Origin: Veillonella magna DSM 19857
Lineage (GTDB): Bacteria > Bacillota > Negativicutes > Veillonellales > Veillonellaceae
Assembly (NCBI RefSeq): GCF_000428745.1
Contig: NZ_AUAN01000003.1
Coordinates: 62,001 to 126,000, forward strand
Reading direction: 5' to 3'
DNA length: 64,000 bases
The position numbers were made by a program, and so were the translations under genes. Positions 53,921-63,307 of the stretch are shown here, one piece after another. Within the stretch, counting starts at the first letter, position 1, and each line of letters opens with the position of its first letter. The notes below the pieces were generated by a model. That model saw nothing but the letters and a program-made list of their open reading frames with translations, ran no database searches and was not told the origin of the DNA.

Positions 53921-54574
53921 ATGGATTATTTACTTCATATCGTTCCGATTATTTCCGAAGGATTGGAAGTAACGGTTTCGTTATTCTTTGTGGTGTTGGT
54001 GCTATCGTTGCCATCCGGTATTTTACTGGCTATGCTTCGGTTGTCACCGCTGACGATTGTACGTCGTATCGTTGAGTTTTATGTGTACATCATGCGTGGC
54101 ACGCCGCTTATGCTTCAGATCTTATTTATTTATTACGGCTTGCCTTTTATTCCTTACATCGGTGTACAGTTAGATGCACCGACGGCGGCAGTGATTTCCT
54201 TCGTATTAAACTATGCGGCCTATTTGTGTGAAATTTTCCGCGGCGGTATTCAATCAATTCCGAAAGGGCAATACGAAGGAGCCAAGGTGTTGGGCTTTAC
54301 CTATGCGCAGACCATGCGTAAAATTATTTTGCCGCAGGTGATTAAGCGCGTGTTGCCACCGCTGGCTAACGAAACGATTAACTTGCTCAAGGATACATCT
54401 TTGGTGTATATTTTGGCGATGAACGATGTACTCCGCATCACTCGCGGTATTGTGCAGCGTGATTTTGATACGTCGGCCTTCATCGTGGCCGGGGTCTTTT
54501 ACTTGATCATGACCTTTGTTTTGACGAATATCTTTAATTACTTAGAAAAACGGTATGCCGTATATGATGAATAG
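53921..54574 (+). CDS. Polar amino-acid ABC transporter permease (HisM/GlnP family)
   Basis: A 217-residue inner-membrane permease with about five helices. The family motif is YVYIMRGTPLMLQILFIYYG and the EAA loop is QYEGAKVLGFTYAQTMRKII, leading into VLPPLANETINLLKDTSLVY, which is diagnostic of His/Glu/Gln/Arg permeases. AGAGGAGG precedes ATG 53921. Nine bases separate it from the ATPase gene. A single permease gene implies a homodimer. Confidence 0.94.
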   Translation: MDYLLHIVPIISEGLEVTVSLFFVVLVLSLPSGILLAMLRLSPLTIVRRIVEFYVYIMRGTPLMLQILFIYYGLPFIPYIGVQLDAPTAAVISFVLNYAAYLCEIFRGGIQSIPKGQYEGAKVLGFTYAQTMRKIILPQVIKRVLPPLANETINLLKDTSLVYILAMNDVLRITRGIVQRDFDTSAFIVAGVFYLIMTFVLTNIFNYLEKRYAVYDE

Positions 54575-54583
54575 GAGGGCACT

Positions 54584-55342
54584 ATGAGCTTTATTGAAAT
54601 GAAACATATTGAGAAGAGCTTTGACGGCACACCTGTTCTGAAGGATGTGTCACTGGAAATGGAAAAGGGGGAAGTCGTGGCGATGATCGGACCGTCCGGT
54701 TCCGGTAAATCCACGTTTCTTCGCTGCTTGGGGCAGTTGGAAATTATCGACGGCGGTTCTATTTGTGTAGACGGTACCTATCTGGCCAAGAGCGAAGGCA
54801 CGGCTAAGGCGGTGTACGCGGATAAGGCAACGCAGCAACAATTGCTTTTGCGCATGGGAATGGTATTTCAGCAATTTAATCTGTTTCCGCACATGACGGT
54901 GTTGGATAATATTTTGATTGCACCGAAGATGGTAAAGGGCATGAAGGAGGCAGATATTCTGCCGACGGCGGAACGGCTTCTTAAAAAAGTAGGCTTGTGG
55001 GACAAACGGGATGTGTATCCGTCGCGTTTATCCGGTGGTCAAAAGCAACGTGTGGCAATTGCGCGGGCATTGGCGATGAATCCGGACATTATGCTCTTTG
55101 ACGAACCGACATCGGCTCTCGACCCGGAGCTGACCGGCGAGGTATTGCGCACGATCAAACAACTGGCGGAAGAACACATGACGATGATTATTGTCACCCA
55201 TGAGATGGCGTTTGCTCGGGAAGTAGCAGACCGCGTTATCTTTATGGCTGATGGCATCATCCAAGAAGAGGGGCCCGCAGAAGAGGTATTCGGTGCTCCG
55301 AAATCGCCGCGTACGAAAGCTTTCTTGGATTCTATGCTGTAG
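54584..55342 (+). CDS. Polar amino-acid ABC transporter ATPase (GlnQ family)
   Basis: A 252-residue ATP-binding subunit. Walker A is [12 protein letters not shown] near residue 35, Q-loop [16 protein letters not shown], signature [15 protein letters not shown], Walker [15 protein letters not shown] and switch His in [13 protein letters not shown]. An insertion of about 15 residues ([17 protein letters not shown]) precedes the Q-loop. TAGGAGGG precedes the ATG. It completes a three-gene importer. Confidence 0.95.
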   Translation: MSFIEMKHIEKSFDGTPVLKDVSLEMEKGEVVAMIGPSGSGKSTFLRCLGQLEIIDGGSICVDGTYLAKSEGTAKAVYADKATQQQLLLRMGMVFQQFNLFPHMTVLDNILIAPKMVKGMKEADILPTAERLLKKVGLWDKRDVYPSRLSGGQKQRVAIARALAMNPDIMLFDEPTSALDPELTGEVLRTIKQLAEEHMTMIIVTHEMAFAREVADRVIFMADGIIQEEGPAEEVFGAPKSPRTKAFLDSML

Positions 55343-55468
55343 GTTTAAAAAGAAAATGAAAAATTTTTTATAAAAAAGAAGGAGTTCATAGGCACGGCAA
55401 AGAAATAAATAATATAAAGATTACATGTACAGATACTGGATGGAGTATCCGTTATGGGAGGGATTTAT

Positions 55469-55918
55469 ATGACGGTAGAATACAAAACGATTGTTGTTCC
55501 GGCAGATGGTTCGGAAAACTCAAAGCGTGCGTTGCAGCATGCCGTATCCATTGCGGAACGCAATAAGGCGCAGCTTGTTGTTGTTCATGTAGCTAACATC
55601 GTGTCGGCTATTTCCAATTTTGACCAGACTCCGATCAGCGGTGGCTATGTATCCGAACAAATCGCGGAAGACATGGAAGAAACGGGCAAGGAAATCCTTA
55701 ACGATGTAGTGAAGGAAGTGCCGGCGGATGTAACGGTGAAGAGCGTATTCGAAGTAGGTTCACCGGGACCGGCTGTGCTTGCTGTGGCAAAGAAATTCAA
55801 TGCCGATCTTATCGTCATGGGTAGCCGTGGCCTCGGCCCATTGAAAGGCTTATTCATGGGTAGTGTAAGTAGCTATGTAACGAGCCACTCCACATGTCCG
55901 GTATTGGTTGTTAAATAA
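55469..55918 (+). CDS. Universal stress protein (UspA family)
   Basis: A 149-residue UspA-fold protein. The nucleotide-binding pattern is complete: DGSENSKRALQHAV near the N-terminus and GSRGLGPLKGLFMGSVSS followed by CPVLVVK at the C-terminus, that is G-x2-G-x9-G-S, typical of ATP-binding Usps. ATG 55469 has GGGAGGG upstream. Monocistronic with a perfect terminator. Some Usp proteins in other bacteria bind cyclic nucleotides, but nothing here shows it. Confidence 0.92.
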   Translation: MTVEYKTIVVPADGSENSKRALQHAVSIAERNKAQLVVVHVANIVSAISNFDQTPISGGYVSEQIAEDMEETGKEILNDVVKEVPADVTVKSVFEVGSPGPAVLAVAKKFNADLIVMGSRGLGPLKGLFMGSVSSYVTSHSTCPVLVVK

Positions 55919-55933
55919 GTATGACGGCAGCTG

Positions 55934-55965
55934 AAGGCTTTGCTCGTAAGAGCAAAGCCTTTTTT
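55934..55965 (+). terminator. Terminator after the universal stress protein gene
   Basis: Perfect 12-bp stem (55934-55945 with 55950-55961), GTAA loop and TTTTTT. Confidence 0.95.
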
Positions 55966-55999
55966 GGAATTATGGGGACAGGTGAGAAAGGAGCGAGCG

Positions 56000-57517
56000 A
56001 TGGATACAAAAATACTGCAATGGTTGCGTAGCCGAGTGCCGGAATGGGAAGCAAACGGTTGGCTCAGTGAAGAGGGGGCCCGCGAGATTAGGTATCGGTA
56101 TTTGGCGGCGCCTATCACCAAGGGGCCGTCTATGACGCGTTTGTTGGTGCTCGCCATGGGATCTATATTGGTAGGCATGGGAATATTTTTGCTCTTTGCC
56201 GGGTATTGGTACGGATTTTCACCGAATGGGCGCTTCGATTGGAGCCTGGTTATAGTGGTGCTGTCTTTATTGGCACTGGGGATTGCCGTAGGACATGCCA
56301 AGCGCGGCGGCGCGCTTGCGGAAGGAGCAACATTACTTTTTATGGGCGCGCTTAGTGTGTCGACGTTTCTCATGGCCGATACATACTATACCGGCGAAGC
56401 GGTGGGCATCTATGTGCTGATGGTGTTAATGCTTAGTTTGCCGGTTATCTATATCATGGAATCCGGTATCGGCATGATCGTGTATTTATTGGGTGCCCTG
56501 GTATGGAGTGTGTCGTCGCATGCGGTGGCAGTTCATGCGGAACCTATCGTGCTGTGGGGGCTGTTGGCATTGGGCGTGCCCTTCTATTGGCATACGATTC
56601 AGCGATACAAGGAAAGACACTTTCTCTTGCTGTGGTTGTCGTGGGCATATATGGCAGCTGCGTTGGGAGCCTTGTTTTTCGTCATTGAGTCATATAATCT
56701 GTCGCTGGCTTTGGTACTTGTCGGTGCCTTTGCCAACGGCACGTTTGCCATGGGAAGTCTTTCGCGGAGCAAGGGCATTTGGACATTGCCGTTTCGCGGA
56801 ATCGGAGCATTGGGACTTTTATATGTAGTCGTGTGCGGCACCTTGCTCAGCACTTGGCAAACGGAAGCGGTGATTACCCCCGGATGGTTTACAGGATTGC
56901 TTGCCGTAGTGGGACTGGGCGCTACGCTATATTTGGAACGGCGCTTGTTACAGGCACGGTTGGTGACGGAATCGATCATCGGGCTGTGCCCGCTAGTCTT
57001 GGCCGGCATCAGTGGAGCCGTTCACGGCGGAGTGTCTCCTTTTATGGCGTCCGCAATCTTTAATGTGTATATCATCTTTTTAGCCATCATCATGTGTATA
57101 CGCGGCACGGTAGAAAAACGGGTAGGTCTTTTTAACGGTTGTGTCGTGATGTGCATTGCCATGATGGGGGCGCGATTCTTCGATCCGGCCTTTACCTTTG
57201 TAGAGCGGGGCATTGTATTTTTACTGGTAGGCTTGGCTGTGTTCGGCATTAATGCATTTTATATGTGGCGTAAGCATTTACAGGTACAGCAAGGGAGTCG
57301 GCAAACGAACCGACAAACAAATCGGCAAGCAAACCTACAAACAAATCGAATCGGTACAGATGGAAAAGAAAAGACATTGCCGCAACGTGAAGCTGATGAC
57401 AATACATCTTCGGTTGTGCCGCTGCGCATGACTAAAGGAGAAGGACATCGTATGCTGCGAGAGCCTAAGCGTGAGGAAAGCGAAGCAACGAAGGGAGGCG
57501 AAGACCATGAAGTATAG
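56000..57517 (+). CDS. DUF2157 multi-pass membrane protein
   Basis: A 505-residue protein with an N-terminal DUF2157 segment (VPEWEANGWLSEEGAREIRYRY, residues about 12-33) and then about twelve hydrophobic helices to residue 430. The C-terminal tail is polar and repetitive (QTNRQTNRQANLQTNR), then charged. Function unknown; the DUF2157 protein is often encoded with a GDYXXLXY protein, as here (next gene, 11-base overlap). AAAGGAG precedes ATG 56000; the open frame reaches 55940. Confidence 0.85.
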   Translation: MDTKILQWLRSRVPEWEANGWLSEEGAREIRYRYLAAPITKGPSMTRLLVLAMGSILVGMGIFLLFAGYWYGFSPNGRFDWSLVIVVLSLLALGIAVGHAKRGGALAEGATLLFMGALSVSTFLMADTYYTGEAVGIYVLMVLMLSLPVIYIMESGIGMIVYLLGALVWSVSSHAVAVHAEPIVLWGLLALGVPFYWHTIQRYKERHFLLLWLSWAYMAAALGALFFVIESYNLSLALVLVGAFANGTFAMGSLSRSKGIWTLPFRGIGALGLLYVVVCGTLLSTWQTEAVITPGWFTGLLAVVGLGATLYLERRLLQARLVTESIIGLCPLVLAGISGAVHGGVSPFMASAIFNVYIIFLAIIMCIRGTVEKRVGLFNGCVVMCIAMMGARFFDPAFTFVERGIVFLLVGLAVFGINAFYMWRKHLQVQQGSRQTNRQTNRQANLQTNRIGTDGKEKTLPQREADDNTSSVVPLRMTKGEGHRMLREPKREESEATKGGEDHEV

Positions 57518-58121
57518 AAAATGGATTGTCTTTGCCTTGGTGGCCATCGGTGCCATTGTGTCGCAATTCTTCGTGCAACAACGGTATACAAGCCTACTTC
57601 AGGTAGGCAGTGAATATCAGTGGCCGGTGTCTATCAGTCGAAGAGCAAGTTGGATTCCATCCGACTATTTGCATGTTACTTTTTTGGGTGCCCAAGGCCC
57701 GTGGATGGGAGAGCGGGCACCGGTGGAGCAGCAAGAAGCTTATGTTGTGGTAGTGCCCAAGCCCAGCGGATTACTTACGGTTAAGGAAGTTACACCCAAT
57801 CGACCGGATAGCGGCGAATACATATTGGCTCGTATTACGCGTTATGAAAACGGTATCGCAGAATTTCAGATTCCCTTTGATCGCGTTAAGGTGGATCTCA
57901 GTAAAGTGAATCCGCAATTTTATAAAGGCTATAAGGGCACGCTGTTGGCAACGCTAAAAGTGAAAGATGGTCACGGTGTGGTGACGGGTGTTTACTCGAA
58001 AGGTGTATCCATCGAGATAGCAAAGCCCGGCAGCATTGAAGAGCAGGAACGAGATAGTCGCATACCCTTGGAAGAGTTGGGAAACGGTGACGGCAAGATA
58101 ACGCCGCCCGTAGAAGAGTAG
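57507..58121 (+). CDS. GDYXXLXY-type protein paired with DUF2157
   Basis: A 204-residue protein with one N-terminal helix (WIVFALVAIGAIVSQFFV) and an extracytoplasmic domain. The family motif is recognisable as PSDYLHVTF (in place of GDYVVLRY), followed by AYVVVVPKPSGLLTVKEV and a YILARIT strand, which fits this family. It overlaps the DUF2157 gene by 11 bases, so the two are coupled and probably form a membrane complex of unknown function. GGGAGG precedes the ATG. Confidence 0.72.
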   Translation: MKYRKWIVFALVAIGAIVSQFFVQQRYTSLLQVGSEYQWPVSISRRASWIPSDYLHVTFLGAQGPWMGERAPVEQQEAYVVVVPKPSGLLTVKEVTPNRPDSGEYILARITRYENGIAEFQIPFDRVKVDLSKVNPQFYKGYKGTLLATLKVKDGHGVVTGVYSKGVSIEIAKPGSIEEQERDSRIPLEELGNGDGKITPPVEE

Positions 58122-58175
58122 CGGAAGACGGAGTATTGGGTATATAATAGTACCGATACTAATTAGAGGAGTGAC

Positions 58176-58475
58176 ATGATGGACCTGCGTACAGAAGAAA
58201 TAGATTATTTGCAATTAGCCGAGTTGTTTAAGGTGCTCGGCGATCCTACACGATTGCGCATCGTGCAGCTGTTGCTTGCGAAGGAGATGTGCGTATCCGA
58301 TATTGCCGATGCCATGGATATGGGACAGTCTGCCATTTCCCATCAACTGCGCGTGCTCAGACAAGCGCGGCTTGTCACCTTTCGCAAGGAAGGCAAGACG
58401 GCATGGTACAGCTTGAACGATGATCATGTGACGGTATTGCTCGAACAAGGCATCGAGCATGTATCACATCAATAG
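58176..58475 (+). CDS. ArsR/SmtB-family metal sensor (CzrA/SmtB alpha-5 type)
   Basis: A 99-residue winged-helix repressor: LFKVLGDPTRLRIVQLLL, then CVSDIADAMDMGQSAISHQL. The C-terminal helix carries Asp82-x-His84 and His95-x2-His98 with the 11-residue spacing of the CzrA/SmtB alpha-5 zinc site (Asp84, His86, His97, His100 in CzrA). Zinc or cobalt sensing is therefore likely. No metal exporter lies beside it; the menaquinone operon follows beyond a terminator. GAGGAG precedes ATG 58176; ATG 58179 is an alternative. Confidence 0.88.
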   Translation: MMDLRTEEIDYLQLAELFKVLGDPTRLRIVQLLLAKEMCVSDIADAMDMGQSAISHQLRVLRQARLVTFRKEGKTAWYSLNDDHVTVLLEQGIEHVSHQ

Positions 58476-58498
58476 ACGAGTAACGTGTTATTATATGA

Positions 58499-58546
58499 GG
58501 GGCTGCTTTGTTCATTGCATGGACTATGAACAGAGCAGTCCTTTTT
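58499..58546 (+). terminator. Terminator after the ArsR gene
   Basis: A stem of about 15 pairs with two G-U pairs (58501-58515 with 58526-58540), then CTTTTTG. It separates the metal-sensor gene from the men operon. Confidence 0.85.
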
Positions 58547-58684
58547 GCCGTCCTTTTTTAGAAGACAGGTTGCGGTTTTTGGTTGGTGATTACGGGGTGG
58601 GAGTGCTATAATAAGATGTTGTATAATAACACAGTTAGGTAACCGAATGAGTGGGGCCGCTGCGGCGGTCATGTGAGGATCTAC

Positions 58685-59830
58685 ATGAATTACAATACAA
58701 TGACATTACAACTGACAGACCCTTTATCCTTTTGGCGTCACTTTGATGGCCGGGAACGGGTCTTTTGGTATGATACACAGAAGCAGCGTTTGATTATCGG
58801 TGCCGATCGTCGTGCGGTGCTGCAAACGGAAGCTGATAGTAAGGCGTATCCGTACATATTTTACGGGCGTACCTTTTTTGAGACGGCCCGCGGTGATCTG
58901 TGGCGAGATATGGGCAATGAAATGATTGCGTTCTCCCATTATTACATAGCCGATGCCGACGGTGAGCGCTATATGTATGCGGATATACCGGAAACGATTG
59001 ACGATGACCGAACGATACTTCGCACACATCACTATGAGGAACGTACCGATGACTACGAAGCTTGGCAACGATTGTTTACGGCTATTACATCGGCGATTCA
59101 AGACGGGCGCATTACTAAAGCTGTAGCCTCCCGCGAGGTGCACTTGGTGGGCGATGAGGATTTTGATGAATGCAGTATTCTCCATCGTCTCGTCAGCAAT
59201 AATCCGGGATGCTTTATTTTTGGCTACCACAAAGAGGGACGTACCTTCTTGGGGGCATCGCCGGAAATTTTGGTGCAAAAGGAAGGCTCCTGTATTACCA
59301 GCTATGCTTTGGCCGGTACAATCGGTAAAACGGCAGAGAATCGCGAGGCGCAGGGACAGCGGTTGCTGCATGATGATAAGAATGTGCGAGAACATGGTAT
59401 CGTGGTGCGCATGATTACGGAATCTATGCAGCGCTTGGCTTCTTCGGTAACAGCGGGGCCGATGGAATTGATGGAGTTGAAAAATCTGTTTCACCTGCGT
59501 ACCTTGGTGACTGCTGAGGACAGCGAGCACAGCTTGTTGGACTGGGGCGGCGTGCTGCATCCGACGCCGGCTATGGGCGGTCAACCGCGGGATGTTTCTC
59601 TGAAATTACTCAAGGAGTATGAAGGTCATGAACGCGGACTGTATGCATCCCCGCTGGGCATGTGGGACAGCAAAGGCGACGGCGTATTGGCCGTAGGCAT
59701 TCGATCGGCCCTTGTTAAAGGCAAGCATATGTATGCGTATGCGGGCTGCGGCATTGTGGACGGATCCGAGTGCGATGAAGAATATACGGAAACGAAGACA
59801 AAGCTGAGAACGATAGTGGAGGCCCTGTAA
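58685..59830 (+). CDS. menF: Isochorismate synthase
   Basis: First committed step to menaquinone: chorismate to isochorismate, about 381 residues. The C-terminal chorismate-binding domain is complete: AVASREVHLVG, FGYHKEGRTFLGASPEILV, ALAGTIGKTA, then EHGIVVRMITESM, LFHLRTLVTAE and HPTPAMGGQPRDV with ASPLGMWDSKGDGVLAVGIR. ATG 58685 is preferred over a GTG at 58673; AGG lies about 8 bases upstream. Its stop overlaps menD (TAATG). A TATAAT at 58607-58612 may drive the operon. Confidence 0.93.
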   Translation: MNYNTMTLQLTDPLSFWRHFDGRERVFWYDTQKQRLIIGADRRAVLQTEADSKAYPYIFYGRTFFETARGDLWRDMGNEMIAFSHYYIADADGERYMYADIPETIDDDRTILRTHHYEERTDDYEAWQRLFTAITSAIQDGRITKAVASREVHLVGDEDFDECSILHRLVSNNPGCFIFGYHKEGRTFLGASPEILVQKEGSCITSYALAGTIGKTAENREAQGQRLLHDDKNVREHGIVVRMITESMQRLASSVTAGPMELMELKNLFHLRTLVTAEDSEHSLLDWGGVLHPTPAMGGQPRDVSLKLLKEYEGHERGLYASPLGMWDSKGDGVLAVGIRSALVKGKHMYAYAGCGIVDGSECDEEYTETKTKLRTIVEAL

Positions 59831-61500
59831 TGAATGAGTATTTAGCGTCTGCCGTAGATGAGCTGTATCTGTTAGGCGTTAGGGATGTTGTATTCAGTCC
59901 CGGCTCTCGGTCTACGGCCTTGGCAATTTTGTTTACGGCGTATAAGAAATTTTCTACATATATGAATTTGGACGAACGGTCCGCCGGCTTTTTTGCCCTC
60001 GGGTTAGCCAAGGCATCACGGCGTCCGGTGGTGTTGGTTTGTACCTCCGGTTCCGCCGGTGCCCATTATTTACCGGCGCTGGCAGAGGCGAAGCACAGTC
60101 GCGTACCGCTTATCGTCATTACGGCGGATCGTTCGGCGGAATTACGAGCCGTGGGAGCGCCGCAGACGATGAAGCAGGCAAATTTGTTCGGTGAGTTCGT
60201 TGCTTACTACGAAGAACTGGCGGCCCCCACAGAAAGTACGCCGAACGTGTATCCGCGAACGGTGATTCAAAAAGCCATGCTGGCTGCTACAAATGTGGCC
60301 CCGGCACCGGTGCATATTAATGTTCCCGTCAGCGAACCGTTGATGCCGGATACAGATGAATCACATTTTACTATGGGACGCAGCCAGCGCGGATTTCGTA
60401 TTATACCGGGCCAGATGACAGCGGCGTTGCCGGAAATTCCCGTAGGTCGGCGCGGTTTATTTTTATGCGGGCCCGATTATCGGGGGGATAGCTATGCGGC
60501 TGACATAGTGAAGCTGGCCGAAGCATGGCAGGTGCCCATATTGGCGGATCCGCTGTCACCGGTGCGGCGCTTTACACATTCGCACATTATAGACAGCTAT
60601 GATGCGTTCTTATCGTCTGATGAGGTAAAGGCCGATATAAAACCGGATTTTGTGGTGCTGTTCGGACAGATTCCCGTATCAAAACGGGTCCAGCAGTTTA
60701 TGCGTCTTCACAATGATATACTATGCATGCAGGTGGATCCGGCAGTGGAGTATCGCAATGCGGCCTTGACTACGAATGTAGTGGTGCGCAGCGATGTAGC
60801 TTTGTTTTGTCGTGAGGCATTAGCGCAAATGCTGCCTACGGATGTAACGGAAGCAACGGCGTACACGGCTCGTTGGCAAGAGTATCAACGACGAATGCGT
60901 ACGCAACTATCTACCGTAGCGTCGGAGCCGTTCCTTTTTGAAGGGCGCATCATTAGCTTGCTCCAGAAACAGATGCCCAAGGATAGTCGCTTGTTGGCAG
61001 CGAATAGTATGACCATTCGCGACATGGATTACTTCTGGATAGCCGGTTCGGAGGATGTAGAACTATTGGGCAATCGCGGCGTTAACGGAATTGATGGTAC
61101 GGTGTCGACGGCGTTGGGAATAGCGGCGGCCGGTAAACGCACCGTTATGGTTACCGGTGACTTATCGTTTCTACATGATATGAACGGTCTTATCATGGGG
61201 AAAACGCATCGGATTCCGTTGGTAATCGTTCTGTTCAATAATGATGGGGGCGGTATTTTTGAATATCTGCCGCAGCGGGAATCACCGCACTTTGATTATT
61301 TGTTTGCTACGCCGCACGGGCTTGATTTCAGCGGCTTGGCACAGCTTACAGGTTTGCGGTATTGTAAGGCGGAGTCGTATGAAGCATTTAATCGCACGTT
61401 GGCGGAAGCGTTAAGCGGCGATGATATATATTTGATTGAAGTGCCCACCGATCGGGCACGCAGTAGAGAGTTACATAGAAAGTATACGGTGATGCGATGA
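59830..61500 (+). CDS. menD: 2-succinyl-5-enolpyruvyl-6-hydroxy-3-cyclohexene-1-carboxylate (SEPHCHC) synthase
   Basis: Thiamine-diphosphate enzyme joining isochorismate and 2-oxoglutarate, 556 residues. N-terminal Pyr domain: VVFSPGSRSTALAILFTAYK, then LDERSAGFFALGLAKAS and VCTSGSAGAHYLPALAEA; the C-terminal PP domain has NRGVNGIDGTVSTALGIA and VTGDLSFLHDMNGL followed by NDGGGIFEYLPQ. It overlaps menF by one base and menH by four, so expression is coupled. Confidence 0.96.
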   Translation: MNEYLASAVDELYLLGVRDVVFSPGSRSTALAILFTAYKKFSTYMNLDERSAGFFALGLAKASRRPVVLVCTSGSAGAHYLPALAEAKHSRVPLIVITADRSAELRAVGAPQTMKQANLFGEFVAYYEELAAPTESTPNVYPRTVIQKAMLAATNVAPAPVHINVPVSEPLMPDTDESHFTMGRSQRGFRIIPGQMTAALPEIPVGRRGLFLCGPDYRGDSYAADIVKLAEAWQVPILADPLSPVRRFTHSHIIDSYDAFLSSDEVKADIKPDFVVLFGQIPVSKRVQQFMRLHNDILCMQVDPAVEYRNAALTTNVVVRSDVALFCREALAQMLPTDVTEATAYTARWQEYQRRMRTQLSTVASEPFLFEGRIISLLQKQMPKDSRLLAANSMTIRDMDYFWIAGSEDVELLGNRGVNGIDGTVSTALGIAAAGKRTVMVTGDLSFLHDMNGLIMGKTHRIPLVIVLFNNDGGGIFEYLPQRESPHFDYLFATPHGLDFSGLAQLTGLRYCKAESYEAFNRTLAEALSGDDIYLIEVPTDRARSRELHRKYTVMR

Positions 61501-62396
61501 GTCATGAACTTTATACGAGTGAAGCTTTAATAGGAGATGATTACGAGGCAATGGCACTGGAGGAATCGTTGCGCGAAGGACAGGGAACCTGTATCGGCAT
61601 AGACAGTAAGGAATATTATGTGCATATGCATGGTGATAAGCACGGCGTGCCGCTGATTTGTTTTCACGGTTTTGGCGAGGATGGACGCACTTGGGATCAA
61701 CTGACATTGCCCGGTTTCCGTATCTATGCCATTGATATGATGGGGCATGGTAAGACTTCGGTACCGTGGAGTCCGGCATCGTACGATTCGGATATTATAT
61801 TGGATGATTTACAATTTCTTTGTACAGTCATCAGCCGGAGAAAGCCTTTCGTACTATTAGGTTACTCTATGGGCGGCCGCCTGGCTTTACAAATGGCATT
61901 GGAGTATCCCGACTTGCCCTATCGTGCGTTGATTCTCGAGTCGGCGTCGCCCGGTATTAAGGATAGACATGATCGACTGCAACGGTGCATAAAAGATGCG
62001 GGATTGGCGGCTAGGATAGAGTCGCATGGGGCAATATGGTTTGCGAACTACTGGGAAAAGTTACCTATCTTTGAAACGCAACGCCATTTGCCACCGTCCG
62101 TACAGGCGGCTATTAGGCAACGCCGTTGTGAGGTATCGCCGCACGGCCTTGCCGGCATGCTTCGCGGCGCAGGGCAGGGAATGTTCCTTTATGCAGGCAA
62201 TAAGTTGGATAGACTGAAGATGCCTACTCTTTATATCAGCGGAGAGCTGGATGAAAAATATGATACGATTCGGCGCGAGGTGTATGCGCAGTGGCTAAAT
62301 ATTACGACAACGTCTGTTGCCGGTGCGGGGCATAATGTGCATGTAGAAAAGCCGGAGGAGTTTGCCGAGATTGTCGGCTTATTCTTAGGCTGTTAA
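61497..62396 (+). CDS. menH: SHCHC synthase MenH (alpha/beta hydrolase)
   Basis: A 299-residue alpha/beta hydrolase expected to eliminate pyruvate from SEPHCHC. The fold is clear: ICFHGFGEDGRTWDQL (oxyanion region), nucleophile elbow LLGYSMGGRLALQMALEYPD, Asp in YISGELDEKYD and the final His in AGAGHNVHVEKPEEFA. About 40 residues precede the usual MenH start. Position between menD and menB fixes the assignment. ATGA overlap with menD. Confidence 0.9.
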   Translation: MSHELYTSEALIGDDYEAMALEESLREGQGTCIGIDSKEYYVHMHGDKHGVPLICFHGFGEDGRTWDQLTLPGFRIYAIDMMGHGKTSVPWSPASYDSDIILDDLQFLCTVISRRKPFVLLGYSMGGRLALQMALEYPDLPYRALILESASPGIKDRHDRLQRCIKDAGLAARIESHGAIWFANYWEKLPIFETQRHLPPSVQAAIRQRRCEVSPHGLAGMLRGAGQGMFLYAGNKLDRLKMPTLYISGELDEKYDTIRREVYAQWLNITTTSVAGAGHNVHVEKPEEFAEIVGLFLGC

Positions 62397-62449
62397 CACA
62401 ATTACTATCTTTCATATAAATATGACAGAATGTATAAGGAGGTCATGGT

Positions 62450-63292
62450 ATGAGCAAATTTAACTGGCAAGTATTGGACAGAGGGTATGAGGATGTTATT
62501 TATGAAACCTATAATGGCATTGCTAAAATTACCATTAATCGTCCGGAAGTACGCAATGCGTTCCGCCCTAAAACAGTAGTGGAACTGATTGATGCGTTTA
62601 CGGTAGCCCGCGATGATGCGGAAGTAGGTGTTATTATTCTGACCGGTGCCAACCATGGACAGGGTGAGGATAAGGAAGCGTTCTGCTCCGGCGGTGACCA
62701 ACGCGTTCGCGGTAATGGCGGTTATGTCGGTGAAGACCGTATTCCTCGTTTGAACGTGCTCGATTTACAGCATTTAATTCGCATTACGCCGAAACCGGTT
62801 ATTGCTATGGTTAACGGCTATGCAATCGGTGGCGGTCATGTGCTTCACATCGTATGTGACTTGACCATTGCTTCGGAAAATGCGAAGTTCGGGCAAACCG
62901 GTCCGCGTGTAGGATCCTTTGATGCCGGTTACGGTGCCGGTTACTTGGCTCGTTTGGTAGGTCATAAAAAGGCTCGCGAAATTTGGTTCCTTTGCCGCCA
63001 ATACACGGCACAGCAGGCATTGGACATGGGGCTTGTCAATACGGTGGTACCTTTCGATAAGTTAGAAGAAGAAACGGTGAAATGGTGTGAAGAAATTTTA
63101 CAGCTTTCCCCGATGGCGTTACGTTTCTTGAAGGCATCCTTTAATGCCGATACGGACGGTTTGGCAGGTTTGCAGCAGCTCGGCGGTGACGCAACCCTTC
63201 TTTACTACACAACGGATGAAGCCAAGGAAGGCCGCGACGCATTTAAGGAAAAACGCAAACCGGACTTCAAGCAATTCCCGAAATTCCCTTGA
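62450..63292 (+). CDS. menB: 1,4-dihydroxy-2-naphthoyl-CoA synthase
   Basis: Crotonase-fold enzyme closing the second ring of menaquinone, 280 residues. Seen: [16 protein letters not shown], the oxyanion-hole [30 protein letters not shown], and [21 protein letters not shown], which includes the family-specific Asp/Gly/Tyr set. AGGAGG lies upstream of ATG 62450. menE begins 15 bases after its stop. menC is not between them as it is in some genomes. Confidence 0.96.
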   Translation: MSKFNWQVLDRGYEDVIYETYNGIAKITINRPEVRNAFRPKTVVELIDAFTVARDDAEVGVIILTGANHGQGEDKEAFCSGGDQRVRGNGGYVGEDRIPRLNVLDLQHLIRITPKPVIAMVNGYAIGGGHVLHIVCDLTIASENAKFGQTGPRVGSFDAGYGAGYLARLVGHKKAREIWFLCRQYTAQQALDMGLVNTVVPFDKLEEETVKWCEEILQLSPMALRFLKASFNADTDGLAGLQQLGGDATLLYYTTDEAKEGRDAFKEKRKPDFKQFPKFP

Positions 63293-63307
63293 TGGTGAGG
63301 TGCAGTC

